Assembly (NCBI GenBank): GCA_013791935.1
Contig: VMSV01000047.1
Coordinates: 1-38,921 of the forward strand
Length of the DNA stretch: 38,921 bases
Reading direction: 5' to 3'
Origin: Desulfobacteraceae bacterium
GTDB lineage: Bacteria; Desulfobacterota; Desulfobacteria; Desulfobacterales; UBA5616
Below are positions 23,946-32,772 of this stretch, piece after piece (position 1 is the first letter of the stretch; every line of letters begins with the position of its first letter). The position numbers and the translations under genes are program-made. The notes under the pieces are model-generated. The model was not told the DNA's origin, made no database searches, and saw only the letters and a program-made list of their open reading frames with translations.

Positions 23946-24914
23946 CTAAAACAGGCTATCCATCAGCTTTTTTACACCCATCGCCTCGTTGACCATTCTC
24001 TGGATCAATTCAGCCACGGTGGGAACATCTTTGATCCGTCCCACCACCTGACCCCCCGGGTACATCCCTTTATCAAAGGCTCCCTGCTGCCATCCGGAAG
24101 CAGACACACGACCGCTGATATATGGCGCGAGTTCTTCCAGAGACGCCCCTTTGGATTCCAATTCGATGATTTTCTCCGATCCAGGGGTCTTCAGAACCCT
24201 GGAGGGGTTGTTCAAAGTTTTCATCACCAGCAGGGTTTCGGTTTCCGCGGTTTCGATTAATTTTTGTTTAAAATCCGGATGGATCGGGCACTCCTTGGTG
24301 GCCATGAACCGGGTTCCGAAATTCACGCCCGAAGCACCCAGGCACAGGGCGGCCATGAGGCCTTTCCCATCGGCAAAACCACCGCCTGCGATCAGGGGCG
24401 TGGTGATTTGATCCAGCACCATGGGGATGAGCACCAGGGAAGTGACTTCCTCCATGCTGGGATGGCCGCCACACTCGGTTCCCACCACGGAGACGATATC
24501 CACACCCGCATTGGCCACTTTTACTGCATCTTTGGATCTGGCGCACTTATGAATGTGAATCAGGCCCCCATTTTTGATTTGATCCCGGTGGGCAACCGGG
24601 CTTCTGCCTGCGGTTTCCAGGATCTTCACGCCGGATTCGATGACCCAATCGATACGCTCCTCGGCGCTGGCGGATTGGACCATGGAAGGGAAAAGCCCTA
24701 CATTGACCCCAAAGGGTTTGTCGGTCATGTCCTTGGTTTTTTTGACTTCGTCCATAAACGCTTCTTTGGTTGCAAAAGTGGCGCAGGACAGGCAGCAAAA
24801 GCCTCCTGCATTTGCCACTGGAGCCACCAGTTCAGCAGTGGTGATGCCCTGCATGGTACCGCATTGAATGGGATATTGGATTCCCAGAATTTCCGTCAAT
24901 TTGTTTTTTAACAT
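23946..24914 (-). CDS. Nitronate monooxygenase-like FMN protein
   Basis: A 322-residue TIM-barrel flavoprotein with AGGAGG before the ATG. IQYPIQCGTMQGITT and PVANAGGFCCLS open the barrel; GTECGGHPSMEEV (His151 in the position of the catalytic histidine of class I nitronate monooxygenases) and IAGGGFADGKGLMAALCLGASGVNFGTRF form the FMN phosphate site. The family also includes FabK-type enoyl reductases and uncharacterised anaerobic members. In an anaerobe an oxygen-using monooxygenase is unlikely, so an oxidoreductase role on a CoA or acid intermediate is more plausible. It lies between an Fe-S protein gene and the alcohol dehydrogenase. Confidence 0.86.
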   Translation of the reverse strand: MLKNKLTEILGIQYPIQCGTMQGITTAELVAPVANAGGFCCLSCATFATKEAFMDEVKKTKDMTDKPFGVNVGLFPSMVQSASAEERIDWVIESGVKILETAGRSPVAHRDQIKNGGLIHIHKCARSKDAVKVANAGVDIVSVVGTECGGHPSMEEVTSLVLIPMVLDQITTPLIAGGGFADGKGLMAALCLGASGVNFGTRFMATKECPIHPDFKQKLIETAETETLLVMKTLNNPSRVLKTPGSEKIIELESKGASLEELAPYISGRVSASGWQQGAFDKGMYPGGQVVGRIKDVPTVAELIQRMVNEAMGVKKLMDSLF

Positions 24915-24967
24915 GCTTTCCTCCTATTGATTTTATCGCGGCAGAATCTTGCCCTTTTTCATACCAA

Positions 24968-26038
24968 TCAATCCTTGTTTGAAGCATCAAACATGGACGC
25001 AGGGTCCGGAATATGTTCCGGTAGCCTCACCAGCTTCATGGTGCGAGCGTCGGTGGGGCAACTCAGCACGCAAAGACCACAGCCGATACACTCCTCAACA
25101 TCCGTAAAGGAGCGTTCACCGTCTAATCCCGGAAATTCCTTCATGGAGATGGCGCCCACAGGACATCGGTTCCCCAGGCACAGGCCACAATCCGTGCATT
25201 CTTCAGGATTGTCTTTGACCACAAACCGGCTCTTGGCATACGGAACCTTGCCCAAGACCGGTTTTGTTCGGGCAGCCTTAACAAACAGGCCACAACAGTC
25301 CGTACAGCAGTTGCATAGGATGGTGGGCAGAGTGTCTGAATTTCCCACGGTGCATACCACCGGGGATTCATCCAGTTTGTCTAAAAGGGCCATCACCTCA
25401 TCGTAAGTAATTTCTTTGCCCGCACCGCGATCCAGGTATCCTTGACCCGTTGCGCCGGCCGCAAGACAGATATCCGTTGCAACCCCGGTGTCACAGGTGC
25501 TGTCTCTTAATACCTTGCGGCAGGGGCAATTGTGCACAACAATGGGCGAGACTTTAAAAATCTCACGCACGTCTTCAATGGGTAAAATCCCTTGTATATC
25601 CTTGATGGTCCGCCATTTGGGCAGCACCCGCATCACCTCCACCACCGGGATCTTTTCCCCATTTTTCACCCGTTCCTCAAGATTTTCAGAACCCTCAAGG
25701 CTCATGACATGGAGCAGGTCTAACAGCTCATCATCGATATACTTCGCATTGGCCGAAGCCATAAGATCTTTTACCAGTACGATGTGGTTCACCAGGCTCC
25801 ATCTTTTACGGCCACGCATGGCCACCCCAATTTCAAAGAGGATCTGCATCTCTTTGCTGACCGTATCCACATCCAAGCCCAATTTTTCTGCAACTCCCTC
25901 AACTGTGTTTGGAAGCTCCCGTAAAATTTTGGCTTGCTCCAGATTGACGCCCTTTTTCAATACAAAGGGAAGGGTTTTACTTTTTTCCTTGGTGACCCTG
26001 GCGGCGAGTTCTTTGTAAATAGGTTCGATGGTGTCCAT
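24968..26038 (-). CDS. Multi-cluster Fe-S protein (wHTH-like / CxCR / CxCC / 2[4Fe-4S] ferredoxin)
   Basis: A 356-residue member with AAGGAA before the ATG, first gene of its operon. A winged-helix-like segment lies at about 33-90 (PNTVEGVAEKLGLDVDTVSKEM). Cys171/Cys173 (CPCR), Cys182 and Cys191 follow. The knot CNCCTDCC is at 242-249. Ferredoxin cysteines are 281/284/287/292 (CTDCGLCLGNRCP, one residue longer than standard) and 317/320/323/327. The tail MKLVRLPEHIPDP is shared with the copies at 37275 and 38389, marking these three as a subgroup. The function is inferred as electron transfer or redox sensing. Confidence 0.86.
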   Translation of the reverse strand: MDTIEPIYKELAARVTKEKSKTLPFVLKKGVNLEQAKILRELPNTVEGVAEKLGLDVDTVSKEMQILFEIGVAMRGRKRWSLVNHIVLVKDLMASANAKYIDDELLDLLHVMSLEGSENLEERVKNGEKIPVVEVMRVLPKWRTIKDIQGILPIEDVREIFKVSPIVVHNCPCRKVLRDSTCDTGVATDICLAAGATGQGYLDRGAGKEITYDEVMALLDKLDESPVVCTVGNSDTLPTILCNCCTDCCGLFVKAARTKPVLGKVPYAKSRFVVKDNPEECTDCGLCLGNRCPVGAISMKEFPGLDGERSFTDVEECIGCGLCVLSCPTDARTMKLVRLPEHIPDPASMFDASNKD

Positions 26039-26661
26039 AAAATTCCTTTCTGTATATTGCGGTTAAAATGTAAGATCCATTCGATGGCCGTTGGTTTGCA
26101 AAGCTTTCAATCTTTTAAAACCCGAGCTTATTTTTGGAGATATTTTCTTGGGATTGTCAATAGGTTAAAAACTCTCGTGCTTGTTGTTTGTTTTGTTGCC
26201 ATGTGGGGGTTCTCCGCAAGAGGGTTGGATATGACCACATAGGAAAGAATAGAAATCTAATTCCTTTTTGCTTGCTTTTGAACTTAACACTATTTATTTG
26301 ATTTACTCTATAGTGGCAAGCATATTATAGAATCCAAAAAAATGTCAATTCCTTTTACATGTCGTTTATTGAAAAACAGGATTGACGGATCAACTGCATT
26401 TGCTCTTATCACAGGCTATTTTAATAAGGATTTTACCAATGCACGGAACCAGCTCATTGTCCAAACAAAATTGATTAAAGATTTGTTACGCGTTTGTTCT
26501 GGCCATCCTTCTGGCCTGTCAGTAATCCGGCGCGGTTTTACGGAAGGTCCATTGAACAAGGAGAAAAACATTGATCCAAAGAAAAACCCCCTTGACTTTG
26601 CCCTCCGGGATCATTATTTGTTTAAACGATTATTTTTTTTAAATTTTCAGGGGTGTTGTCC
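26039..26661. other. Divergent intergenic region
   Basis: This 623-base gap separates the minus-strand Fe-S operon from the plus-strand envelope cassette. It holds one possible minus-strand promoter (26319-26348). An open frame at 26342-26665 has no ribosome binding site or recognisable features, so I do not call it. Nothing else is supported. Confidence 0.5.
26319..26348 (-). promoter_or_regulatory. Possible promoter of the 26038-19890 operon
   Basis: On the minus strand a consensus TTGACA (26343-26348) is followed after 18 bases by TATGCT (26319-26324); TATAAT also occurs but only 13 bases away. The leader to the first gene would be about 270 bases. Confidence 0.35.
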
Positions 26662-27126
26662 ATGAGACCCATTTTGGTCAAAAAAAATAGCCTGATGCTG
26701 ACCGCGGTAATGATTTTTTCACTGATCGCGCTGCAGGTGGTTCCTGCGATCGCATGCCTCTGTGAAGCGGGTGCAAATACGGGATCTGCTATCTCCGAAG
26801 ATCCGGCAGGTTCTTGCTGCTTCACCGGAGGGGGTGGGCCGGAGCCTTCTGGCGAAGAATTTTTCAGTGGCATCGGGAAGGGCTCTTCCTGGGATGATTC
26901 TCCAGTCTGTTGCTGTGCTGGCGAAACCAGAAAACAATCGGCCATCCCGGAAGCCGTTATCTCGGTTGAATCGAGGCATCAGGTGAATGAGTTTCGGTAT
27001 CACGAAGCCGGTACTACGGCTTTCATGCCTGATCTTCATCTTGCCCGCACCCAGTCTGGTTTCATGTTTCAGAAAAACATGATCCCCACACCACCCCATA
27101 TCGCTTCCACCATTCTTCTGATTTGA
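26662..27126 (+). CDS. Small exported cysteine-rich protein, unrecognised
   Basis: Starting at the ATG at 26662, after AGGGG, this gives 154 residues. A signal peptide is clear (RPILVKKNSL then LTAVMIFSLIALQVVPAIA, cleavage near residue 32). The mature part has clustered cysteines: CLC at its start, a CCF pair, and VCCCAG, spaced by a Gly/Pro/Ser-rich linker. I do not recognise the family; metal or haem-cofactor binding, or disulfide chemistry, is possible. It is the first gene of a plus-strand run of envelope proteins. It could also be a metal-resistance accessory protein. Confidence 0.6.
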   Translation: MRPILVKKNSLMLTAVMIFSLIALQVVPAIACLCEAGANTGSAISEDPAGSCCFTGGGGPEPSGEEFFSGIGKGSSWDDSPVCCCAGETRKQSAIPEAVISVESRHQVNEFRYHEAGTTAFMPDLHLARTQSGFMFQKNMIPTPPHIASTILLI

Positions 27127-27317
27127 TTTCCTTGTTTTTACCCTGTCGTTCTATTTTCTTGTTTTTGTGAATCCTTAAAATAACTGTTGCGTTTCGGCGA
27201 TGCCGTGGAAGATGCGATCTGGAAATGTTTCCTTGTGGCGTCTTGGGTGCTGTTTTTAAAAAACGAATGGCGTATCAATGGCTTTTTTGCGGTACGCCTT
27301 TAATTAAGGGAATTAAA

Positions 27318-27713
27318 ATGAAATCAATTAGATATGTATATTTTTGGAAAGTCTTTCGCCCGATTATAGTTTTTGCCATCATCATACTTGCCGGTCATGT
27401 CGTGCCGGTCCGGGCGGAATTGCGCCTGGGTGTGGACATCCCGACGACCGAACCCCTGGTTGGGCTTGCATCCGTGATGGGGAACCCGGCTGAATACGAC
27501 GGTAAAGCCATTGTCATGAAAGGCTTCGTGTCCGGCCAATGTGCGTCCCTATGTGAATTTATGTTCCGTGACGGAATGCACACCGCCACCATCTACCCCC
27601 AGGGGTTCAAATTCCCGAAGCTGAAGAAAGGCAAACCCGTTACCATTTACACCCAGGTTATCAGTGGCGAGGGGCAAGTGGTATTTTCCGCCCTGGGCCT
27701 TAAAATGGAATAG
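27318..27713 (+). CDS. Exported OB-fold-like protein with a CxxxC pair (DUF4920-like)
   Basis: The ATG at 27318 has AAGGGA upstream and gives 131 residues. A hydrophobic N-terminus (PIIVFAIIILAGHVVPVRA) is a signal peptide or anchor. The mature domain VGLASVMGNPAEYDGKAIVM, KGFVSGQCASLCEFMFRDG (Cys75, Cys79) and TIYTQVISGEGQVVFSALGL resembles small OB-fold domains of the DUF4920 type, which carry a Cys pair at the same place. It is ten bases before the ABC permease, so it is probably a periplasmic partner of that transporter. Ligand unknown. Confidence 0.7.
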   Translation: MKSIRYVYFWKVFRPIIVFAIIILAGHVVPVRAELRLGVDIPTTEPLVGLASVMGNPAEYDGKAIVMKGFVSGQCASLCEFMFRDGMHTATIYPQGFKFPKLKKGKPVTIYTQVISGEGQVVFSALGLKME

Positions 27714-27722
27714 GAGAGAATC

Positions 27723-28898
27723 ATGACATTTATCAAAGTCGCCATCAGCAATCTTCGGAGAAATCCTGTGCGCAGCCTGCTGACAGGATTGAGCCTTGCG
27801 GTGTCCGCCGCCACCTTAAGCGTGGTCCTGTCCCTGGACCAGGGCTATTCCAATGCCGTGACAAACGACCTGGTCCACAAGACGGGTGTCCATATGTATA
27901 TCACCAAGGAAGGCTGCCCCATCGAAGCCGCTTCGGTCATCGCCCAGGGGGGTCTGAGTCCCCTTTATGTGGATGAGAGCATTGTGGCCCGGCTCGAAAA
28001 AATGCCGGAGTTGGCCGCGGTGATGCCTTTCAAACTCTTCGCCGTCACCACGGACGATGGCTCCCGCACGGACATTTTCATGGGCATCACCGATGCCGTG
28101 GAAAAAATCAAACCCGACTGGCGTTTTGCCTCGGGCGGGTGGTTCACTACCCGGGATTCCATAATTCTCGGGGCGGAAATGGCCCGGATTGAAAATTTAG
28201 GAATCGGTGACCGAACCTATGTGGAGCATTTTGACACCGAATTTGTCGTTTCCGGAATTCTTCATCGCAATTACAGCCAGGACGACGGCACGTTTTTTAT
28301 GCCCCTTGCCACAGCGCAGTCCTTGGTGAAACGGGAGGGGAAGCTTTCCGCCGTGGCCCTGAAACTTGCCGACATATCGGCCATGGACACGGTGCGTAAC
28401 CGCATTCGGGCTTCCATGCCTGCGGATTATTTCGTCATTGGGTCCCGGGAGCTGAGTGACGGGATTCTCCAGTTTTTCAGCTCCACCCGGGCCATCATGT
28501 TCGTCATGGTGGGGGTGGCCTTTCTCATTTCCGTGTGCGGTATCATCAACACCATGCTCATGGCCGTGCTGGAGCGGCGCAGGGAGATCGCCTATCTGAA
28601 ATGCGTGGGGGCCGGAAAATATGATCTGCTCCGGCTCATCTCCCTGGAAACCACAGCCATCGCCATCGCAGGGAGCGCTGTTGGGGCGCTGCTTGGAATG
28701 GTTCTGAGTCCAGTGTCCGGAAACCTGCTTCGCCGGTTTCTGATTGCTTATGTCCCGTCCGGGGCCATCGCCCGGCCGGATCCCGTTATCGCCCTTGCGG
28801 CCTTTGGCGTGTGCACCCTCGTCGGTATGGCCTGTTCCTTGTATCCCGCGCTGCGGGCGGCTAAAATCATTCCCATGGAGGTGCTTAGAAATGAATAA
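27723..28898 (+). CDS. MacB/FtsX-type ABC transporter permease
   Basis: A 391-residue inner-membrane protein. TM1 lies at about 17-40 (NPVRSLLTGLSLAVSAATLSVV), a periplasmic MacB-like core domain follows (about 45-250), and three C-terminal helices occupy about 257-285, 310-335 and 355-378. The FtsX signature around ERRREIAYLKCVGA links the helices to the ATPase, and the end RAAKIIPMEVLRNE is typical. Members act by mechanotransmission, moving lipoproteins, peptides or small molecules at the envelope rather than importing. It overlaps the ATPase start by eight bases. Confidence 0.9.
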   Translation: MTFIKVAISNLRRNPVRSLLTGLSLAVSAATLSVVLSLDQGYSNAVTNDLVHKTGVHMYITKEGCPIEAASVIAQGGLSPLYVDESIVARLEKMPELAAVMPFKLFAVTTDDGSRTDIFMGITDAVEKIKPDWRFASGGWFTTRDSIILGAEMARIENLGIGDRTYVEHFDTEFVVSGILHRNYSQDDGTFFMPLATAQSLVKREGKLSAVALKLADISAMDTVRNRIRASMPADYFVIGSRELSDGILQFFSSTRAIMFVMVGVAFLISVCGIINTMLMAVLERRREIAYLKCVGAGKYDLLRLISLETTAIAIAGSAVGALLGMVLSPVSGNLLRRFLIAYVPSGAIARPDPVIALAAFGVCTLVGMACSLYPALRAAKIIPMEVLRNE

Positions 28899-29559
28899 CA
28901 AAGCGATCATTCAGCTTGACAATGTATCCAAGAATTATCGGCGGGGCCCGGAGACGGTTCATGCGGTTAAGGATGTCTCCCTTTCAGTGGCCCCCGGTGA
29001 ATACGTGGCCGTGGTCGGCCATTCCGGGTCCGGCAAGACCACCCTCATGAACATCATGGGGTGTCTGGATCGACCCTCCAATGGCCGGGTTACGGTGAAC
29101 GGCCGGGAAATTCAGGAAGAAAGTGAATCCGGCCTGACCCGGCTGCGCCAGACATCCATCGGGTTTGTGTTTCAGCAGTTTTTCCTCATTCCCACCCTGA
29201 ATGTTATTGAAAATGTGACTCTGCCCTCCCTTTTCGCGGGGCACAAACCCAATGGCCGGGCCATGGAATTGCTGGGGAAGGTGGGCCTGGAAAATCGGCT
29301 GCATCATTTGCCGGGCGAGCTTTCCGGCGGAGAGATGCAGCGGGTGGCCATTGCCCGCAGCCTGATCAACGCACCCCCCATCCTGCTGGCGGATGAGCCC
29401 ACCGGCAATCTGGATTCCAAAAATGCGGGCCTCATCATGGACCTGTTTGAACAGCTTAACGCTGACGGGGTCACCATCGTCTTGGTCACCCATAATTCCG
29501 ATATCGTCAAACGCTGCGGCCGGACGGTGCAGATAGAGGATGGGGCCATCATACAATAG
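28891..29559 (+). CDS. ABC transporter ATP-binding protein (MacB/LolD type)
   Basis: The ATG at 28891 overlaps the permease stop and has GGAGG eight bases upstream, implying translational coupling. The 222-residue protein has Walker A GHSGSGKT (43-50), Q-loop Gln95, signature LSGGEMQR (144-151), Walker B ILLADE (164-169), the D-loop GNLDS, and His201 in the H-loop. It is the cytoplasmic ATPase of the permease at 27723-28898. The LolD/MacB family drives envelope-directed conformational work such as lipoprotein release or efflux. Confidence 0.93.
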   Translation: MNNKAIIQLDNVSKNYRRGPETVHAVKDVSLSVAPGEYVAVVGHSGSGKTTLMNIMGCLDRPSNGRVTVNGREIQEESESGLTRLRQTSIGFVFQQFFLIPTLNVIENVTLPSLFAGHKPNGRAMELLGKVGLENRLHHLPGELSGGEMQRVAIARSLINAPPILLADEPTGNLDSKNAGLIMDLFEQLNADGVTIVLVTHNSDIVKRCGRTVQIEDGAIIQ

Positions 29560-29653
29560 AAGGGGTCTCCAACAGATACCATTGGGAACGCAAATGGAAA
29601 AGATGTCATGGTAAGCGTTTCTCCGTGAACGCTGTTACCCCAGGGGTAAAATA

Positions 29654-30529
29654 ATGATAAAAAATATATTGAACAGCATCGGCCGGATTTTTATGGCCTT
29701 GGTGTTTCTGGGTCTGACCCTTCCGGCGGAGGCCGTCGCCTCCTGGAACTTGTCCGCGGACGTTGATGCCCGGTACCGATGGGAGGACAGGGATGATTAC
29801 GAGGCCAACCTCCACCGGGTAGGTGCCTCCGTGCGGAAAACCTTTGCCGACGATCGGGGGGATCGATTCATCCTTTTCGCCCTGGTGGAGGCGGAGGATG
29901 ATTTTGATGAGATCATCGCCCATGAGTTCTATGGGCAGTATAAAGGACCCCTGGGAGCATGGAGCCTGACCACCGGCCGGTTTGGTCTTCCTGGGGGCTT
30001 CTGCCAGGTTTTTCGGCATCCCGGCTCCTCTATGACATGCCCTACGACCGACTCTTGGGAATGGATGTGGACAGTGGTCTCAAGATTTCAGGAGTTATGG
30101 GGGCAGTGGATTACGGTCTTTCCGTCACTCAGGGTTACGGCCCCCATAATACGCCCCAAGATATTGGCCATGGCCTTGCCGTGGGCCGGGTCGGGTTCAC
30201 CCCCGGCGATACCGATGAAATTTCACTGGGCTTGTCCGCGGCCTGGGGCCGGTCCTTAATATCCCATGATGAGGACGCATCTGACATGGTGGGCATGAAT
30301 AAGGATCGGGAAGTTCTGCGTGCCCTGGGCGGGGTGGACGCTACCCTCTACCTGGGAAGATTTCTGGGACGGATTGAAGTTGCCACCGGACGGGTGGATC
30401 ACCAGCCCCTGGCCACGACCTTTGCTGCCCTGGTTTACCATGAGAGGAGGATATCGTTATGCAGGAGAAAGCGATGCACGTCATACGGTCACGCTTCAGG
30501 TTTATCGTTTGTTTTCTTGGTCTTATTAG
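29654..30529 (+). pseudogene. Outer-membrane beta-barrel protein broken by two compensating frameshifts
   Basis: The first frame starts at 29654 behind a GGGG-containing palindrome, with a signal peptide (IFMALVFLGLTLPAEAVAS) and the strand-like SWNLSADVDARYRWEDR. Near 29985-30000, in the run CCTGGGGG, reading must shift to continue as WGLLPGFSASRLLYDMPYDR and then GVMGAVDYGLSVTQGYG. Near 30440, in GAGAGGAGGA, it must shift back to read GGYRYAGESDARHTVTLQVY and finish RLFSWSY, a C-terminal aromatic typical of outer-membrane barrels. The start and end share one frame and the middle another, so both shifts are single-base and opposite. Either the gene is dead or the two purine runs hold sequencing errors. 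Confidence 0.7.
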
Positions 30530-31076
30530 CGCGATTCCCGCTGCCGCCCAGGATGTTTACCTTTGCGTATGGCGAAACCCCGAGCGCACCATGACTCGGA
30601 TATTTCCGGATGCCAGGGACTATAAAACCGTCAGTGCCCCGATTTCGGGGAATCAGCGAAAGATTATCGAACAAAGGCTCGGTTTTGGTCTCCTGCCCGG
30701 ACAGCAGGACCTGTTCCAATATTTTGAAATGACCGGGGACACCGGCGGGGTGATCGGCACCATTATCGCCGCGTCCCAGAAAGGGGAGTACGGGGCCGTG
30801 GAATTCGTATTCGGCCTGGACAATTCGGGGGTCATCAAAGACATCTATGTTCAGCGGGCCAGGGAGAGGAGTCAGTCCTTTAAGGATCGGGCGTTTCTGG
30901 ATCTTTTCGTGGGCCGGTCCTTGAGTAATTGCGCGGATTTCACCGGGCTTTACAGCGGAGAAGCCAGCCCCGGTGTCACCGCCGTGATCCGGGGCCTGGT
31001 CAAGGAATTGGTCTGCTATGAGACGCTGGTTTTGGGGGGAGACGAGCCTGCAATAAAAGGCGAAATCCACCCATGA
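30459..31076 (+). CDS. Exported FMN-binding-domain-like protein
   Basis: The ATG at 30459 follows AGGAGG by eight bases; a second candidate at 30474 follows AGGAG by six. Either gives a signal peptide (FRFIVCFLGLISAIPAAAQ) and about 200 residues. The core GAVEFVFGLDNSGVIKDIYVQRARERSQSF then FLDLFVGRSL and GEASPGVTAVIRGLVKEL follows the layout of FMN-binding (NqrC/RnfG-type) domains. The SGAT[ST] motif for covalent flavin reads SPGVTAV, so flavinylation is doubtful. It overlaps the end of the beta-barrel gene and closes the envelope cassette. A non-flavin relative of the fold is the main alternative. Confidence 0.62.
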   Translation: MQEKAMHVIRSRFRFIVCFLGLISAIPAAAQDVYLCVWRNPERTMTRIFPDARDYKTVSAPISGNQRKIIEQRLGFGLLPGQQDLFQYFEMTGDTGGVIGTIIAASQKGEYGAVEFVFGLDNSGVIKDIYVQRARERSQSFKDRAFLDLFVGRSLSNCADFTGLYSGEASPGVTAVIRGLVKELVCYETLVLGGDEPAIKGEIHP

Positions 31077-31202
31077 AGCCTTAAAGATACTTGCATCCGG
31101 CAAAGGCTTTTGGGGTATTTAGTGCTTGTATATAGGCATTCACTGACCTCAAGGAATGATACCCTCCCAGACGGCGCGTTCTTCTTCAAAAGGCGCTTCG
31201 AT

Positions 31203-32756
31203 TCATTTGCTTTCCATCATTTCCCAAAGGGTTAATTTGTCTTTTCGCAAGTTTGTTCCTGCCTTAATTTCATTTCCCAGTTCCAGGTAGGCATTTGTTT
31301 TACTGCTGTACACCGGCCACTCTGGAAGTCCCGATTCATTGGGATTTCCATGGGTGGCAAACCGGGTCCAGTAGGTCATCATGGCATTGGAAAGATCCAG
31401 GTCTGTTTGCTCGGCTTTTCCCCACCGGTTTGTCAAAAGTCCCATTACGTATGGTATTTCAGCACCATGATGGGATTTGGCCACTTTGCCCAAGAGGGTG
31501 GGCGGGATTCGGGTAAAATAATAAAAATAGGCCGGAGTTCCTGTTTTTTCCAAACATCGGGCCTGCTCAATGGCGGGCAGCAGCATGGTTGAATCCGTGC
31601 TGATCTGGCTTACGGCATCCTTGATGTCTTTTTGTGCAACATCGGAATATGCAGCCAATATTTTCTGTGCCTGGTTCCCATACGTATGGTTTACATGGGC
31701 GGTGTATTTTTCCTGGGTATCGATAGTACTTCTTACCAGAAAGAGCATGGCCTCATCCGCATTGATGCCGATCATCAAAGGCACTTTGTTGATGCTGCCT
31801 TCGGCATATAAAATGGCCGGATCCCGGGGAATCACCCACCCGTCTACAATGGGGTTGGAATCAAATTTCTGGATTTGTTCAAAATCTTCGACCTTTAACG
31901 CCCGCAGCTCTTTTAAGGATGTGGCGCCCAATTGTTCTGCAATCTTCGCGCACTGATCTTCCCGGACTTTTCTGGGGGTGTTCACATCCCGGATGGCACC
32001 GCTTTGGCAAATCCCTCTGTGGAACAGACCCTTTGCCAAGGGAGAGGCTACCAGCAAGGTAATGCTTCTGCTTCCGGCGGATTCCCCGAAGAGGGTTACT
32101 CGGTCCGGGTCGCCGCCAAACTGGCTGATGTTCTTTTGAATCCATTTCAAGGCCAGGATTTGATCCAGGAGGCTGTAGTTGCCTGAAGCCTTGTGCTCCG
32201 ATTCTTCCGTCAACCACGGATGGGCAAATTGCCCGAAAAAACCCAGACGATAATTCATGGAAACCACGACAACGCCTTTTTGGGCCAATTTTGCGCAATC
32301 ATAAGAGGGCATGGAGGAAGAGCCGATACGAAACCCGCCCCCGTGAATCCACACCATCACCGGAAGTTTTTCTTCTTTGGATTTGGCCGGAGTCCAGACA
32401 TTCAAATACAGACAATCCTCATCCTGCCAGATGTCTTCGGTAATTCCGCCCCCGGCTGCCATGGCTTTTTGCGGGGCTGCGGGACCAAAGTCCTTTGCCG
32501 GCCGAACGCCTTTCCAAGGGTGGACGGGTACCGGGGGAGTCCAGCGCAGTTCCCCCACAGGGGGTTGCGCGTAGGGGATTCCCTTGAAAACAGAGATGTC
32601 TTTGGCTGCCGGAGATGCGGCTCCTGAAATCAAACCACTGTCCAATTGGACCGGGCCGATGTCATGAAATGGTGTGCTGTCTGCCAAAGCTTCAGAAGTA
32701 AATGCCAGGGTTAGGGGCAATGCCAGGAGGATCAATAAGAGGCTTGTGAAATTCAT
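31203..32756 (-). CDS. Type-B carboxylesterase, exported
   Basis: A 517-residue protein with AAGGAG before the ATG. Signal peptide: hydrophobic SLLLILLALPLTLAF with cleavage near ALA-DS (residue 26). Catalytic features: HGGG at 138-141, nucleophile Ser226 in FGESAGSR, acidic residue in NADEAMLF, and His in SHHGAEIPYVMG. It should hydrolyse carboxylic esters in the periplasm or outside the cell. It follows the alpha/beta hydrolase by only 16 bases on the same strand. Unlike the cytoplasmic copy at 20999-22534 it keeps the usual GESAG serine motif. Confidence 0.9.
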   Translation of the reverse strand: MNFTSLLLILLALPLTLAFTSEALADSTPFHDIGPVQLDSGLISGAASPAAKDISVFKGIPYAQPPVGELRWTPPVPVHPWKGVRPAKDFGPAAPQKAMAAGGGITEDIWQDEDCLYLNVWTPAKSKEEKLPVMVWIHGGGFRIGSSSMPSYDCAKLAQKGVVVVSMNYRLGFFGQFAHPWLTEESEHKASGNYSLLDQILALKWIQKNISQFGGDPDRVTLFGESAGSRSITLLVASPLAKGLFHRGICQSGAIRDVNTPRKVREDQCAKIAEQLGATSLKELRALKVEDFEQIQKFDSNPIVDGWVIPRDPAILYAEGSINKVPLMIGINADEAMLFLVRSTIDTQEKYTAHVNHTYGNQAQKILAAYSDVAQKDIKDAVSQISTDSTMLLPAIEQARCLEKTGTPAYFYYFTRIPPTLLGKVAKSHHGAEIPYVMGLLTNRWGKAEQTDLDLSNAMMTYWTRFATHGNPNESGLPEWPVYSSKTNAYLELGNEIKAGTNLRKDKLTLWEMMESK

Positions 32757-32772
32757 GTTCGTTCTCCTTTGT

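Noticed and set aside
26342-26665. A 107-residue plus-strand frame before the Cys-rich exported protein
   Set aside because: No start signal, low-complexity composition and overlap with a candidate promoter; nothing supports expression.
28197-28910. A 237-residue minus-strand frame
   Set aside because: Antisense to the ABC permease, rich in His/Gly as expected for a shadow frame in GC-rich DNA.
31076-31109. AAGCCTT/AAGGCTT hairpin after the FMN-binding-like gene as a terminator
   Set aside because: Seven weak pairs around a 20-base loop and only a short T-run; not convincing.
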